Assembly: GCA_934728065.1 (NCBI GenBank)
Contig: CAKVDW010000002.1
Span: 62,001 to 126,000 of the forward strand
Length of the DNA: 64,000 nucleotides
Direction of reading: 5' to 3'
Origin: an uncultured Campylobacter sp.
Lineage (GTDB): Bacteria; Campylobacterota; Campylobacteria; Campylobacterales; Campylobacteraceae
Positions 29,827 through 38,768 of this stretch are shown piece after piece. Each line of letters opens with the position of its first letter. Positions within the stretch are counted from its first letter, which is position 1. Under the pieces are notes generated by a model, which was not told where the DNA came from, did no database searches, and saw nothing but the letters and a program-made list of their open reading frames with translations. A program made the position numbers and the translations under genes.

Positions 29827-32800
29827 CTAATATTTATAACCAAGCTGAATATTAGCACTCACGCCCTTGTAAGCTTTGGTGTCCATAAAGCCACTTAGAG
29901 AATAACGCAAAAACATTCCATTATTGAAATTTTCTAAGCCCATTAAATGCAGTTGATAGCTTAAACTCGGTTCATTACTCTTATAAGAGATAAATTTATC
30001 TGCTCTTGCAAGGCTTACTAAAACTTCATCTTCGCTGTGATAAACATCTTGTTTGGCTATAAAAGAAACATTATAAAAACCTTTTTCCTTTTCAAAATCA
30101 AGCTCAAAACCAAGCCCTACATCAAAACTTAAGTCCTTGTAGGATTTTTGTATATAAGTTGGCGTATCTATGGCGTTTAAGCTGTTAAAATTCGCATTCG
30201 CAAGGATTATGGGTTTGAAATTTTGTGGCAGAAAGGAAAGTTTGAGCTTGTATAAGCTGTTAAAAAAAGAGCCAAAGCCCCCAGCTGAAAGCTCTTCATC
30301 TCCTATATGTCTTTTGTCGTTAAAAAATGAAAAGCCAAGCTCATTTTGCAGTTCATTACCGTCAAGCAAGGCATTTGAATAAAAAGCAAGGCTGTAAATT
30401 TGAGGATTTTGTTTAAAATCATCAGCAGAATGCGAAAGTTGCGTTTGGGTAATGCTTGCCATAGCCCCAAATAAAAACTCATTACCCAAAAGTTTTTTAT
30501 CATAACCCACACTCACGCTTTGAAGGCTCATTTTGCTTTCATCTTTAGTAAAATAACCCCCGCCAGCATTGCTCCACACCCTTTCTTCTTGCTCCATTTG
30601 GTCTAAATAAAGCAAGGTAGGCATAAAATCGCTTTTTTGCAAGGGGTTATATCTTTCTTCATTATAAGCGTATTTTGCACTCGCAAAACGGCGACTTTGT
30701 ATCCTTGCGTTTATGTTGCGCCTTTGAAGCAAAGGAAGCGTTTCAAGCACATTGCTTGAGCTGTTTGCAAGGTGCTTAAAGCTTTCATCAAGATTTACTA
30801 ATCTTTCTTGCAAGGCACTGTAATCACCTAAATTTACGGCTTTGTCAATGCTTTTGTCAAATTTATTGTGCTGCAACAAAATCTCCAAAAAAGGCGAGTA
30901 GGCGGGGTTTATGTGTGGGTTTAGCTTGCTAAAATTGCGCGGATTTTCACGCACAAACTGCACGAAAAAGGCGTTGTTTTCTTTATCCAGCTTGCCCGTT
31001 GCGTAAAAGTCTGTTTCGTTAAAACTTGCGCCGTTTGATTTTGTGAAATTTATATTTAAATTTGAGCCTATTAAAGTGCTTGCGCTAAAAATTTTGTAAT
31101 CCTTGTCAAAAAGCAAATTTTCTTTTGTAACCTTGTCGGCAAAGCTAATGTCGAGCTTTGTGCCATCTTTTAGCTCTAAATTTTTACTAAATTCAAGGGC
31201 AAATAAATCTTTTTGCAATTTCTCATCGTCTGCATTTGGCGTGCCTTGTGCGCCTTGCGTTGTGCCTAAATTCTGCCCTACATTTTTTAGCTCAAATTTT
31301 TCACTTACTGCAAGATTGCTGTTTGGAGCTGTTTTTGTGTTTTTAGCGTCATAGATAAGATTTTTAATGTGTGCTTGTGAAGTCCCATCGCTTGTTAAAT
31401 TTAAGCCTTTTGTGTTAAATTCATTTAAATTCAGCTCTTTAAGATATAAATTTGATTGTGTTTTTAAATCGATAGTTTTAGGAATTTGTCCGTTTAAAAG
31501 CTCTAAATTTGCGGTGCTATCGGTTAATTTTAGCGTGCTAATATCGACATTTTGGCTTATATTTTGCAAATTACCTTTTTGTAAATCAAGCGTTGTAAGC
31601 GTTATCTTTGATTTTTCATCAGCATTTAAATTCAGCACGCCCGAAGCCGTGAGCGTTTGCGCTGTGAATTTGCTTTCATTTTTAAGAGTAAGCGTTAAAT
31701 TTTCGCTTGTGAAAGTATCCGTAAGCGTAAGCACGGCTTTGTCGTTTAAATTTATGGTGCTTGCGCCCTTGCTTGTAAGCGTTTTAGAGTTTAGTGTGCT
31801 TGAATTTGAAAGGTTTAAATTTAAACTTTGCGTTTGTAAATCGCCTGTTAGCGTGAGTTTGCCACTATCTGTCAAACTAATGATAGAATTTTCAGTGAAA
31901 TTTAGGCTATTTGCGCTAAATTGCGCTCCATTTTTCAAAGTCAATTCTGCACTTTTAAAACTCACGGCACTTGTGGCGGTAAAAGTGGTGGATTTACCAT
32001 CAAGCACAAATTCAGCATTTTCTTTTGTGTTTTTAAACTCATTTGTGGCGGTAATTTTTGAGCCATTAAAGGCATAGAGATTATACTCTGTTGGGAGCGT
32101 TATATTGTTTGTTGTTTTCAAAGTGTCTAAATTCAAGTTTGAGTTATCAAAACTCAAAGCCTGAGTTACGCTAAATGTCGAACCGCTTTCAAGTTTAAAT
32201 TTACTTGAAAAATCGCTATTTTGAAAGCCTTGAAAAATCAAATTTTCCACTTCTGCGGTAGAATTTATTAAATTCATCGTGCTTGATTGTGTGAGTGTCA
32301 AATACTTTGCGTTTAAATTCGCATTGTTTGAAAGCTCTAAATTCGGCGTGAAATTGAAAAATTGCGAAGTGATTTTTGTGCCATTAGCCGTGATTTTACC
32401 GCTATATGAGCTATCTTTGTAAGTTTCATTTGTCAAATCGCTACTTTCAACGACTTGTTGATACGAAAAACCGCTACCGATGACATTTTTGCCGTCCTTG
32501 CTGTCGATAAAATGCTTTCCGCCAAAGTTGATTTGCGAAGTGTTGTCGGCTTTTATGTCCGCCTTTAAATTCGCCGCCTTTCCCACAGTGAGCGTGGCAT
32601 TTTTCAAGGTAATACCGCTGCCGATAGTGAAATTTCGGCTGTCCCAGTCGGGTTGATTTAGGGTTGATGGCTTGCTTAAATCCATATAATCTGGCATTGC
32701 CGCGCTCGTGCCACTCTCGGCGCTTTGCACCTTGTTTGCAATGGTTGTGTCGCTTATAGTCGCGTGCGTTGTAGGGTGTCCTTGCAGCACAATGTTCGCA

Positions 32801-34827
32801 TTTTCGGCTTTTAACGCGCCTTGTATGTTGATATGCCCGTCAAAAATCAAGCTCGCCCCACTACCTTGCAAAGCCTTTGTTGTTTGGGTTGTGCCGCTCG
32901 CTGTGCTGTCATTCTGAGGCGACAAAGTCGCCGAAGAATCCACTAAATTAGTGCTTATGGATTCTTCGCTACGCTCAGAATGACGAGTTGTCGGCGTTTT
33001 GTTGCCATTGTAGATGAGATTTAAATTTGCGCCGTTTGCGTTGTCGCCGATACTTGCGTGGATTATGGTATCGGCTTTTTTGTTCGTTTTTGCGTTGCTT
33101 TCATAGCCAAAGCCTTGAATTTCTAAATCTACGGCTTGTCCTGTGTTTGAATTTGTGATGATAGCCTTGCTGTCGTTTGCGGCTATGGTGTTAAGCACTA
33201 GCGAGTTGCCCGCCAAATCAAACTTGCCTCCGCCCTTGCCAAAATAAAAGCCCATATTATTTGTGCTTTCTTGCGCGAGCGTGTAAGAATTCGCCAAAGT
33301 TGTGCTATTTGCTGAATTTACGCCGTTTGTGCTTGTTGGACTTGCACCTAACGCCTGAGCTTTGCCACTTACAAGCGCAAGTTCGCCCCGTCCGCTTGTA
33401 ATGTAAATGTTGTCAAAAGCCTTTTTGTCGGTGTTTAGCGTAACCTTGCCCTCGCCGATTTTCAGCGTGCCTAAATTCTCGCTCGTATTGTTTTGCGTTG
33501 TGATGACAAGTTCGCCCTTGCCTATTTTATGGAGAGAATCGCCTTTTTGTGTCCCCAAAGCCCATTCTACCTTAACTTTTTCGCCTATATCAAGCCCAGA
33601 GCCTTTGAAGTAATAATTTTCTGCATTTGTGAATTTATAAGTTGTCTGTGTCTGCGCGTCTGCAAAGACAAAGCCGCCAGCGTAACCACTTATATTTCGG
33701 TAAATGTTGGCTTGCACTTCAATTGTTCCGCCACCGCTGAAAATTAAATCTTTGTTAGGCTGTAAATTATAAGTTTTCTTTGGTGTATCGCCCCTTTTGT
33801 CATACTCCAAAGTAGTGTTGCTGAGCATCCATTTGTTTAAATTTGGTTCTGTCATTTTTAAGTTTATGTTTTGCTCGAAGTTTTTTTTGTAATCTTGCAA
33901 ATCCTTGTTTGAAACGGCAGCGACATAAGCCTTATTTAGTCCATCTTGTGATTGTGAAGTAACGCCCAGCAAAACCCACTCATTTTTTTTTGTGTCATAA
34001 GCGTAAATTCCACTCCCACTATCTCCGCTTGTAATGCGATTGTTAAAATCTGTGTTTGGATAGTAATAAAACCACATTCCACGACTATCACAACTTTGAC
34101 TTTGCACCAAGCATTCATATTGTATGCTATTTTCTCCAAGAGTGCCAAAACCGCCGCCACGAGTTTCGCCGTCTTTACCCCTGTCAATATCAGTGAGCTT
34201 TTCATAAGAATTTCGCAAAGTGATAACGCCAGAACCTGTTTGATAAATGTAAATATCGCCCTTGCTGTCTGTAAATCTTTCAAGTTCTTTTTTGAAAGTA
34301 TCTAAATTTGCTTGTTCTTTTGCAGTGTCTTTTTTATCGATAGAGTTTTCAAAATCAAGCATATCCACTTGCCCTTCAACGACATATTTGTCAAAGCGTA
34401 AAAATTTCTCATCTCTACCATAAGGCTTTGAAACGCCGTATATATCGTTGCCGTCCTTGTCTTTTACGGATTGATTAGCGATTTGATAAGTGCTGAGTCC
34501 CCATTTTCTCAAATCACCTTGCGAATTATCAAGTGGGCTTGTAACATGATTAGCCGTTACCGCAAAGCCACGCCCCACAGAAGTAAGTGAGCCGTAATTG
34601 CTCGAAGCGCTAAAATTTGGCACATTTGGCACGCTCACTTTCGTGCCGTCTTTGCCTGTAAGGGTTGTGCCGTTTGAAGTGTTTGCCTTGCCCGAATTTT
34701 CGCCATTAAACGCTCCATAACCTTGCCCAAAGTCCAAATAATCCCTATAATAAAACTTGCTTATATCTATGTTTTGAGCTTCTAAAACTAAGACAAAAGA
34801 TAAAAATACTATGCCCTTTTTTTTCAA
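29827..34827 (-). CDS. Serine-protease autotransporter (S6-like), 1666 residues
   Basis: Very large type V secreted protein. The start is TTG, five bases after AAGGAG, followed by a signal peptide (KKKGIVFLSFVLVLEAQ). The passenger begins with a trypsin-like S6 protease: His94 in AVTANHV, an Asp candidate among 146/155, and catalytic Ser270 in SGDSGSGIY. A long region of short Ser/Thr/Asn/Leu-rich repeats (LTLKNGAQFSANSLNF-like) follows, typical of a beta-helix stalk. The last roughly 280 residues are an autotransporter beta-barrel ending in aromatic GYKY. A palindromic element is inserted in frame at 32908-32984. The target protein is unknown. Confidence 0.85.
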   Translation of the reverse strand: MKKKGIVFLSFVLVLEAQNIDISKFYYRDYLDFGQGYGAFNGENSGKANTSNGTTLTGKDGTKVSVPNVPNFSASSNYGSLTSVGRGFAVTANHVTSPLDNSQGDLRKWGLSTYQIANQSVKDKDGNDIYGVSKPYGRDEKFLRFDKYVVEGQVDMLDFENSIDKKDTAKEQANLDTFKKELERFTDSKGDIYIYQTGSGVITLRNSYEKLTDIDRGKDGETRGGGFGTLGENSIQYECLVQSQSCDSRGMWFYYYPNTDFNNRITSGDSGSGIYAYDTKKNEWVLLGVTSQSQDGLNKAYVAAVSNKDLQDYKKNFEQNINLKMTEPNLNKWMLSNTTLEYDKRGDTPKKTYNLQPNKDLIFSGGGTIEVQANIYRNISGYAGGFVFADAQTQTTYKFTNAENYYFKGSGLDIGEKVKVEWALGTQKGDSLHKIGKGELVITTQNNTSENLGTLKIGEGKVTLNTDKKAFDNIYITSGRGELALVSGKAQALGASPTSTNGVNSANSTTLANSYTLAQESTNNMGFYFGKGGGKFDLAGNSLVLNTIAANDSKAIITNSNTGQAVDLEIQGFGYESNAKTNKKADTIIHASIGDNANGANLNLIYNGNKTPTTRHSERSEESISTNLVDSSATLSPQNDSTASGTTQTTKALQGSGASLIFDGHINIQGALKAENANIVLQGHPTTHATISDTTIANKVQSAESGTSAAMPDYMDLSKPSTLNQPDWDSRNFTIGSGITLKNATLTVGKAANLKADIKADNTSQINFGGKHFIDSKDGKNVIGSGFSYQQVVESSDLTNETYKDSSYSGKITANGTKITSQFFNFTPNLELSNNANLNAKYLTLTQSSTMNLINSTAEVENLIFQGFQNSDFSSKFKLESGSTFSVTQALSFDNSNLNLDTLKTTNNITLPTEYNLYAFNGSKITATNEFKNTKENAEFVLDGKSTTFTATSAVSFKSAELTLKNGAQFSANSLNFTENSIISLTDSGKLTLTGDLQTQSLNLNLSNSSTLNSKTLTSKGASTINLNDKAVLTLTDTFTSENLTLTLKNESKFTAQTLTASGVLNLNADEKSKITLTTLDLQKGNLQNISQNVDISTLKLTDSTANLELLNGQIPKTIDLKTQSNLYLKELNLNEFNTKGLNLTSDGTSQAHIKNLIYDAKNTKTAPNSNLAVSEKFELKNVGQNLGTTQGAQGTPNADDEKLQKDLFALEFSKNLELKDGTKLDISFADKVTKENLLFDKDYKIFSASTLIGSNLNINFTKSNGASFNETDFYATGKLDKENNAFFVQFVRENPRNFSKLNPHINPAYSPFLEILLQHNKFDKSIDKAVNLGDYSALQERLVNLDESFKHLANSSSNVLETLPLLQRRNINARIQSRRFASAKYAYNEERYNPLQKSDFMPTLLYLDQMEQEERVWSNAGGGYFTKDESKMSLQSVSVGYDKKLLGNEFLFGAMASITQTQLSHSADDFKQNPQIYSLAFYSNALLDGNELQNELGFSFFNDKRHIGDEELSAGGFGSFFNSLYKLKLSFLPQNFKPIILANANFNSLNAIDTPTYIQKSYKDLSFDVGLGFELDFEKEKGFYNVSFIAKQDVYHSEDEVLVSLARADKFISYKSNEPSLSYQLHLMGLENFNNGMFLRYSLSGFMDTKAYKGVSANIQLGYKY
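32908..32984. repeat. Palindromic element copy A, inserted in the autotransporter gene
   Basis: A 77-bp element bounded by GTCATTCTGAG and its inverse CTCAGAATGAC, with inner arms GAAGAATCC/GGATTCTTC. The left half contains its own hairpin GGCGAC-AAA-GTCGCC and the centre CACTAA-A-TTAGTG. It is read in frame on the minus strand (peptide includes RHSERSEES). The same design occurs in carB (56518-56607). Confidence 0.8.
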
Positions 34828-34875
34828 AATATCTCCTTGGATTTAATTATAGCAAATTTAAGTCCAAATTTTGTG

Positions 34876-34888
34876 TTTTTTTTTTTTT
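34876..34888. repeat. T13 homopolymer in the divergent promoter region
   Basis: Thirteen T between the divergently oriented autotransporter and adh starts, about 50 bases upstream of the autotransporter start. Long T/A runs in promoters can change length and expression. Confidence 0.7.
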
Positions 34889-34909
34889 CAAATTTTTTTG
34901 CTTTTCCCC

Positions 34910-34940
34910 TTGACAAACACTAGGTGTAATGCTTTATAAT
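34910..34940 (+). promoter_or_regulatory. MerR-type promoter of adh (19-bp spacer)
   Basis: TTGACA, 19-bp spacer, TATAAT. The spacer carries the dyad ACAC-TAG-GTGT centred at spacer position 7. The long spacer plus dyad is the hallmark of promoters activated by MerR-family regulators. The aldo-keto reductase promoter at 40026 differs at a single base. Confidence 0.8.
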
Positions 34941-35078
34941 AACAAAACAAAAACAAGGCGAAATTTTGGAGTAAAACCGTTTTTATGGGGCGCAAAATGC
35001 AAAGAAATGCAAAAAAGCGTTAAATATCAACGATTTACAAGCCAAAATGAGCCTTGAATTCACACAAAAGGAGCATTT

Positions 35079-36164
35079 ATGCAAGAGTATATTTCACAAG
35101 CAAAAAGCGGTGCGAAAATCGCCGCAAAAGGCTACGCGGTGGCGGATAAAAACGCTAAATTTACGCCCTACAAATTCACGCGCCACGCACTTGGCGAGCG
35201 CGACATTTTGATGGAGATTTTGTTTGCGGGCATTTGCCACAGCGACATTCACAGCGCAAGAAGCGAGTGGGGCGAGGGGATTTACCCTATGGTGCCCGGA
35301 CACGAAATAGCAGGGCGCGTCATCGCCGTAGGGAGCAAGGTGAGCAAATTCAAAGTCGGCGATTATGCGGGCGTTGGTTGTATGGTAAATTCGTGCGGAA
35401 AGTGCGATGCGTGCAAGGCAAGCAACGAGCAGTTTTGCCAAAACACCATTTACACCTACAACTGCAAGGACTGCTTTCACGGGGACGAGCCAACTTACGG
35501 CGGTTACAGCGACAACCTTGTAGTAAGCGAGGACTTTGCCGTAACAGTGCCGCAAAACGCCCCGCTTGACAAGGTTGCGCCGCTTTTGTGCGCGGGCATT
35601 ACGACTTATTCGCCGCTTAAATTTAGCAAGGTGAGCGCGGGCAAAAAGGTAGGCGTTGCGGGCTTTGGCGGGCTTGGAGTGATGGCGGTAAAATACGCGC
35701 TGAAAATGGGCGCTGAGGTTTTCGTTTTTGCGCGCAACAAAAACAAAGAAAGCGACGCTCTAAAACTCGGCGTCAAGGCACTTTACACCACAGACAAACT
35801 GAGCGAAGTAAAAGAACGCTTTGACTTAATCATCTCCACAATCCCAACCGCCTATGAGCCTATGGACTATGTGCGGCTGCTTAGTTATGGCGGAGAGTTT
35901 TGCATAGTGGGGCTTCCGCCTGCTGAGGTGATGCCACAAATCGCGATAAACTCGCTTGTTTTTGCAGGACACCGCCGCGTGTATGGCTCTATCATCGGCG
36001 GTATGAAAGAGACACAAGAAATGCTTGACTTTTCGCTAGCTCACGGCATTTACCCAGAAACTGAAATCATCACAGCCGATAAGATAGATGAAGCCTACGA
36101 AAAGCTCACCACAGGCAAGGCGAAATTCCGCTATGTCATCGACATAAAAAAGTCGAAATTTTAA
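35079..36164 (+). CDS. Zinc-dependent alcohol dehydrogenase (YahK/cinnamyl-alcohol-dehydrogenase-like)
   Basis: 361-residue medium-chain dehydrogenase that interconverts aldehydes and alcohols with NAD(P)H. The catalytic zinc site is seen in GICHSDIH and PGHEIAGRV, the structural zinc cysteines in NSCGKCDACKASNEQFC, and the Rossmann motif in GVAGFGGLGVMAVKYA. AAAGGAGC precedes the ATG. G+C is much higher than in adjacent genes. A MerR-type promoter lies upstream and a MerR-family regulator follows on the same strand, matching adhR/nmlR-adhC arrangements for aldehyde or electrophile stress. Confidence 0.9.
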   Translation: MQEYISQAKSGAKIAAKGYAVADKNAKFTPYKFTRHALGERDILMEILFAGICHSDIHSARSEWGEGIYPMVPGHEIAGRVIAVGSKVSKFKVGDYAGVGCMVNSCGKCDACKASNEQFCQNTIYTYNCKDCFHGDEPTYGGYSDNLVVSEDFAVTVPQNAPLDKVAPLLCAGITTYSPLKFSKVSAGKKVGVAGFGGLGVMAVKYALKMGAEVFVFARNKNKESDALKLGVKALYTTDKLSEVKERFDLIISTIPTAYEPMDYVRLLSYGGEFCIVGLPPAEVMPQIAINSLVFAGHRRVYGSIIGGMKETQEMLDFSLAHGIYPETEIITADKIDEAYEKLTTGKAKFRYVIDIKKSKF

Positions 36165-36191
36165 GGCTTTAAGCGGACAAAACCAAACAAA

Positions 36192-36221
36192 CCTTTTGCG
36201 TGTAAATTTACGCGCAAAAGG
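36192..36221. promoter_or_regulatory. 30-bp near-perfect palindrome upstream of the first MerR gene
   Basis: Arms CCTTTTGCG and CGCAAAAGG around GTAAATTTAC; 28 of 30 positions are self-complementary. It ends 17 bases before the ATG at 36239. No T run follows, so it is more likely an operator or an mRNA structure between adh and the regulator than a terminator. Confidence 0.55.
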
Positions 36222-36238
36222 CGACAGAAAGGACACAA

Positions 36239-36670
36239 ATGAGTTACACTATCATCGATGTAGAAAGGCAAACGGGTATTTCATCGCGCACACTGCGCTT
36301 TTGGGCGAGCAAGGGGCTTTTTCCATTTACTGAGCTAAGCGAACACGGCACGCGCTATTTTGCGCAAAGTGATGTCGAGTGGGCGCAGTGGATAGAGTGT
36401 TTGCGGAGTTTGGATATGAGTATAGAAGACATTCGCCGCTATCTTTATCTTTTTTCGCAAGGCATTAACACGGCTAGCGAGCGCAAAAGGCTTTTGCAAC
36501 GCCAGCAAAACAAAATCGAGCAGCACTTAAAAATCCTGCAAAATTCGCTTGAAAGGGTGAAATTTAAAATCGAACTTTACGAGGAAATGGAGGCTTTGGG
36601 CGAGGATATTTTCGATAAAAACAGCAAATTTTACTACAAAAAACTTCCAAAATTCAAGGCTAAATGCTAA
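36239..36670 (+). CDS. MerR-family transcriptional regulator, NmlR/AdhR-like
   Basis: 143 residues. The N-terminal winged HTH (YTIIDVERQTGISSRTLRFWASKGL) and wing (HGTRYFAQSDVEWAQWIE) are typical MerR; a long coiled-coil dimerisation helix follows (about 78-120). There is no metal-binding Cys pair, but a single Cys at residue 54 (WIECLRSLDMS) matches the redox/aldehyde-sensing Cys of NmlR and AdhR. Located 74 bases after adh on the same strand, so likely co-transcribed. Inferred target: the 19-bp-spacer promoters of adh and the aldo-keto reductases. Confidence 0.88.
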   Translation: MSYTIIDVERQTGISSRTLRFWASKGLFPFTELSEHGTRYFAQSDVEWAQWIECLRSLDMSIEDIRRYLYLFSQGINTASERKRLLQRQQNKIEQHLKILQNSLERVKFKIELYEEMEALGEDIFDKNSKFYYKKLPKFKAKC

Positions 36671-36677
36671 ATTCGCC

Positions 36678-36714
36678 ACGCCGTTTTTGTAAAAACTACT
36701 CACAAAGACGGCGT
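36678..36714 (+). terminator. Terminator-like hairpin after the first MerR gene
   Basis: ACGCCGTTTTTGT pairs with ACAAAGACGGCGT (one G-T pair) around an 11-base loop. The strong 13-bp stem separates the adh-merR unit from the second merR gene. Confidence 0.6.
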
Positions 36715-36751
36715 AGCACGCAAGCCTTGCAAAACGCTTTAAAAAAATGCT

Positions 36752-36782
36752 TTGTCAAACATTAAGCGTTTTTGTTTATAAT
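36752..36782 (+). promoter_or_regulatory. MerR-type promoter of the second merR gene
   Basis: TTGTCA, 19-bp spacer, TATAAT. AAAC and GTTT form a dyad across ATTAAGC, again centred at spacer position 7, suggesting autoregulation. Confidence 0.6.
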
Positions 36783-36808
36783 GCCATCATTTCACACAAA
36801 GGACAAAG

Positions 36809-37279
36809 ATGGCTTACACGATAAAAGAAGTCGAAAGGCTCACGGGCGTGAGCTGCCACACCTTGCGTTACTGGGCGAAAATGCAGCTTTTTTCGCACAT
36901 AGATAGAGACGATAATGGCTACCGCTGGTTCAGCGAGCGGGATTTGCAGTGGGTTGGGCTGGCTCAATGTATGCGCGAAACGGGTATGAGCATAGCGCGG
37001 GTGCGTGAGTTTGTCGAGCTTTGCAAGCTGGGCGATGCGAGCTTAAATGCGCGCATAGAAATGCTAAAAGCACAGCGCGTGGAGATTTTAAACACGCTTC
37101 AAGCCTACCAAAAGGCGCTTGATTGCTTGGATACAAAGATAGAAACGCTGACAAAAAAGAACAAAGATTTAATGTCAGTAGGCAAAAGTGATGAGCTAAA
37201 AGCGTATTATGACAAAGAGCGCAACTACAAAAGCCTAAAAGACGGCGCAAGCGCGAAAAAACGCGTCAAAGCCGAGTAA
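36809..37279 (+). CDS. MerR-family transcriptional regulator, second paralogue
   Basis: 156 residues with the same plan as the previous gene: HTH (YTIKEVERLTGVSCHTLRYWAKMQL), wing (DDNGYRWFSERDLQWVGLAQC), a coiled coil and a Lys-rich tail. Cys54 (LAQCMRETGMS) aligns with Cys54 of the first regulator and with the sensing Cys of NmlR/AdhR; another Cys (residue 16) lies in the recognition region. It has its own 19-bp-spacer promoter. Two regulators alongside three operator types suggest divided targets. Confidence 0.88.
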   Translation: MAYTIKEVERLTGVSCHTLRYWAKMQLFSHIDRDDNGYRWFSERDLQWVGLAQCMRETGMSIARVREFVELCKLGDASLNARIEMLKAQRVEILNTLQAYQKALDCLDTKIETLTKKNKDLMSVGKSDELKAYYDKERNYKSLKDGASAKKRVKAE

Positions 37280-37469
37280 AAGCGTTTAAATTTAAATTCG
37301 CCCTTTTTTAAGATTTAAAAAGAGCCTAAAATTCGCAATTTACTAAATTTTAAGCTCAATCTTACTCAAATTCAAAGCCTTATTTACCGCTAAAATTCCT
37401 AACTCTTTGCAAAATCCACTTTAAAAATTCAAAAATTTGCAAATTTTTTAAAAAAATTCAAAAAAGCCC

Positions 37470-37500
37470 TTGACTGAGAGCCGCTCTCATCTTGTAAAAT
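37470..37500 (+). promoter_or_regulatory. MerR-type promoter of the Tat-exported aldo-keto reductase
   Basis: TTGACT, 19-bp spacer, TAAAAT. The perfect dyad TGAGAG-CCG-CTCTCA is centred at spacer position 7, the same place as in the other MerR-type promoters but with a different sequence. Confidence 0.72.
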
Positions 37501-37546
37501 TTCAAAAGCAAAGTTCAATTTGCAATTTTAACACAAAGGACAAACA

Positions 37547-38608
37547 ATGCAAAATACGCATTTTAAGGGCGATTTACTCGCTCAAACTTCACCAAATGAA
37601 GTAGGCTTTGCCACTACAAAGGGCAAAGCTCAATCAAGGCGCGAATTTATGGTAGATTCCGCAAAGCTAGGCGCAGCCCTTGCGCTTTTTGGGGGCGCAA
37701 CGCTTTTTTCAAGCAAGGCAAATGCCGCAAATTTGGGTGCAAATTCAGTGCCTACTTTCACGCTTAACAACGGCGTTTTGATGCCAGCAGCTGGCTTTGG
37801 CACGCTCAAACTTGGCGACACAGCCGCCACGCAAAAAGCCGTAGAGCAAGCACTTGAAGCAGGTTATAGGCTCTTTGACACCGCTCAAAGCTATGCTAAT
37901 GAAGAAGGCGTTGGGCTAGCACTCAAAGCCACAGGCGTGAAGCGAGAAGAGCTTTTCATCACTTGCAAACTTTTCCGCCCTTATGCAAACGAAGCTTTGG
38001 CGGGCAAGGCTTATTTTGAAAGCCTAAAAAAGCTACGCATTGACTATGCGGACTTGTATCTCATTCATCAGCCCGTAAATGACACTTATGGAGCGTGGCG
38101 AGCGATGAGCAAGCTTTACAAAGACAAGGCTGTGCGGGCTATCGGCGTGAGCAACTTTAACCCTGCGCGGATTATGGATTTTGTGCAAAATAACGAAATC
38201 AAGCCCGCTGTCAATCAAATCGAATGCCACCCTTACTTTCAAAATGTCGCCGCACAAGAGAATTTAAAGGCACTTGGCATACAAATGGAAGCATTTAGCC
38301 CGCTCAAACAAACGCGTGATAACATTTTGCAAGACAAAACGCTTGTGAAAATCGCCCGCGCACACAAGAAAAGCGTGGCGCAAGTGATTTTGCGCTGGGT
38401 GTATCAAAGGGGGATTGTCGGCATAGTAAAGACGAGCAGACCTGAGAGAATGCGCGAAAATTTGGCGATTTTTGACTTTACGCTCAGCGCGGCGGATATG
38501 GCGCAAATCGCTAAACTTGAAACAAACAAACCTATGCTAGACCATCAAGACCCACAACGCATAAAGTGGTTTAACGAGCGCACAGCTGGGGAGAGTTTGA
38601 AACGCTAG
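37547..38608 (+). CDS. Tat-exported aldo-keto reductase
   Basis: 353 residues. The N-terminus has a twin-arginine signal (QSRREFMVDSAKLGAALALF, residues about 28-47) ending near SSKANAA, so the enzyme folds with cofactor and goes to the periplasm. The AKR domain keeps the tetrad: Asp and Tyr in LFDTAQSYANE, Lys in ITCKLF, His in YLIHQPV; GVSNFNPARI and the C-terminal IVKTSRPERM NADP site are present. Family role: NADPH-dependent reduction of aldehydes and ketones. It has a MerR-type promoter and terminator, so it is a single-gene unit. Confidence 0.88.
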   Translation: MQNTHFKGDLLAQTSPNEVGFATTKGKAQSRREFMVDSAKLGAALALFGGATLFSSKANAANLGANSVPTFTLNNGVLMPAAGFGTLKLGDTAATQKAVEQALEAGYRLFDTAQSYANEEGVGLALKATGVKREELFITCKLFRPYANEALAGKAYFESLKKLRIDYADLYLIHQPVNDTYGAWRAMSKLYKDKAVRAIGVSNFNPARIMDFVQNNEIKPAVNQIECHPYFQNVAAQENLKALGIQMEAFSPLKQTRDNILQDKTLVKIARAHKKSVAQVILRWVYQRGIVGIVKTSRPERMRENLAIFDFTLSAADMAQIAKLETNKPMLDHQDPQRIKWFNERTAGESLKR

Positions 38609-38622
38609 TAACTCAAAGGCAC

Positions 38623-38660
38623 AAAAACGGCAAATTCTAGCTTTTTGCTTTGCCGTTTTT
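38623..38660 (+). terminator. Rho-independent terminator
   Basis: AAAAACGGCAAA pairs perfectly with TTTGCCGTTTTT over a 14-base loop, ending in a T run; it can act on both strands. Confidence 0.75.
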
Positions 38661-38768
38661 GGCATAAAATTTGAATTTTTATGTCAAATTTTTAAGAAAT
38701 TCAAAAAATTTCAAAAAAAATTTGACAAAAATTCAAAAAAATTCTAAATTCAACACAAAGGAGCGAAA

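Noticed and set aside
31103..32077. Long open frames on the plus strand across the autotransporter gene
   Set aside because: Composition shadows of the repetitive Ser/Thr/Leu-rich minus-strand gene; no ribosome sites, and hydrophobic Phe/Val/Ser-rich translations typical of antisense frames.
34817..34824. A8 run at the autotransporter start as a contingency tract
   Set aside because: It encodes the Lys-Lys-Lys after the TTG start, is in frame as written and is short for a hypervariable tract in this A+T-rich genome.
35234..35569. Overlapping Arg-rich frame inside adh
   Set aside because: The translation is a plus-one shadow of the G+C-rich adh coding sequence with no family features.
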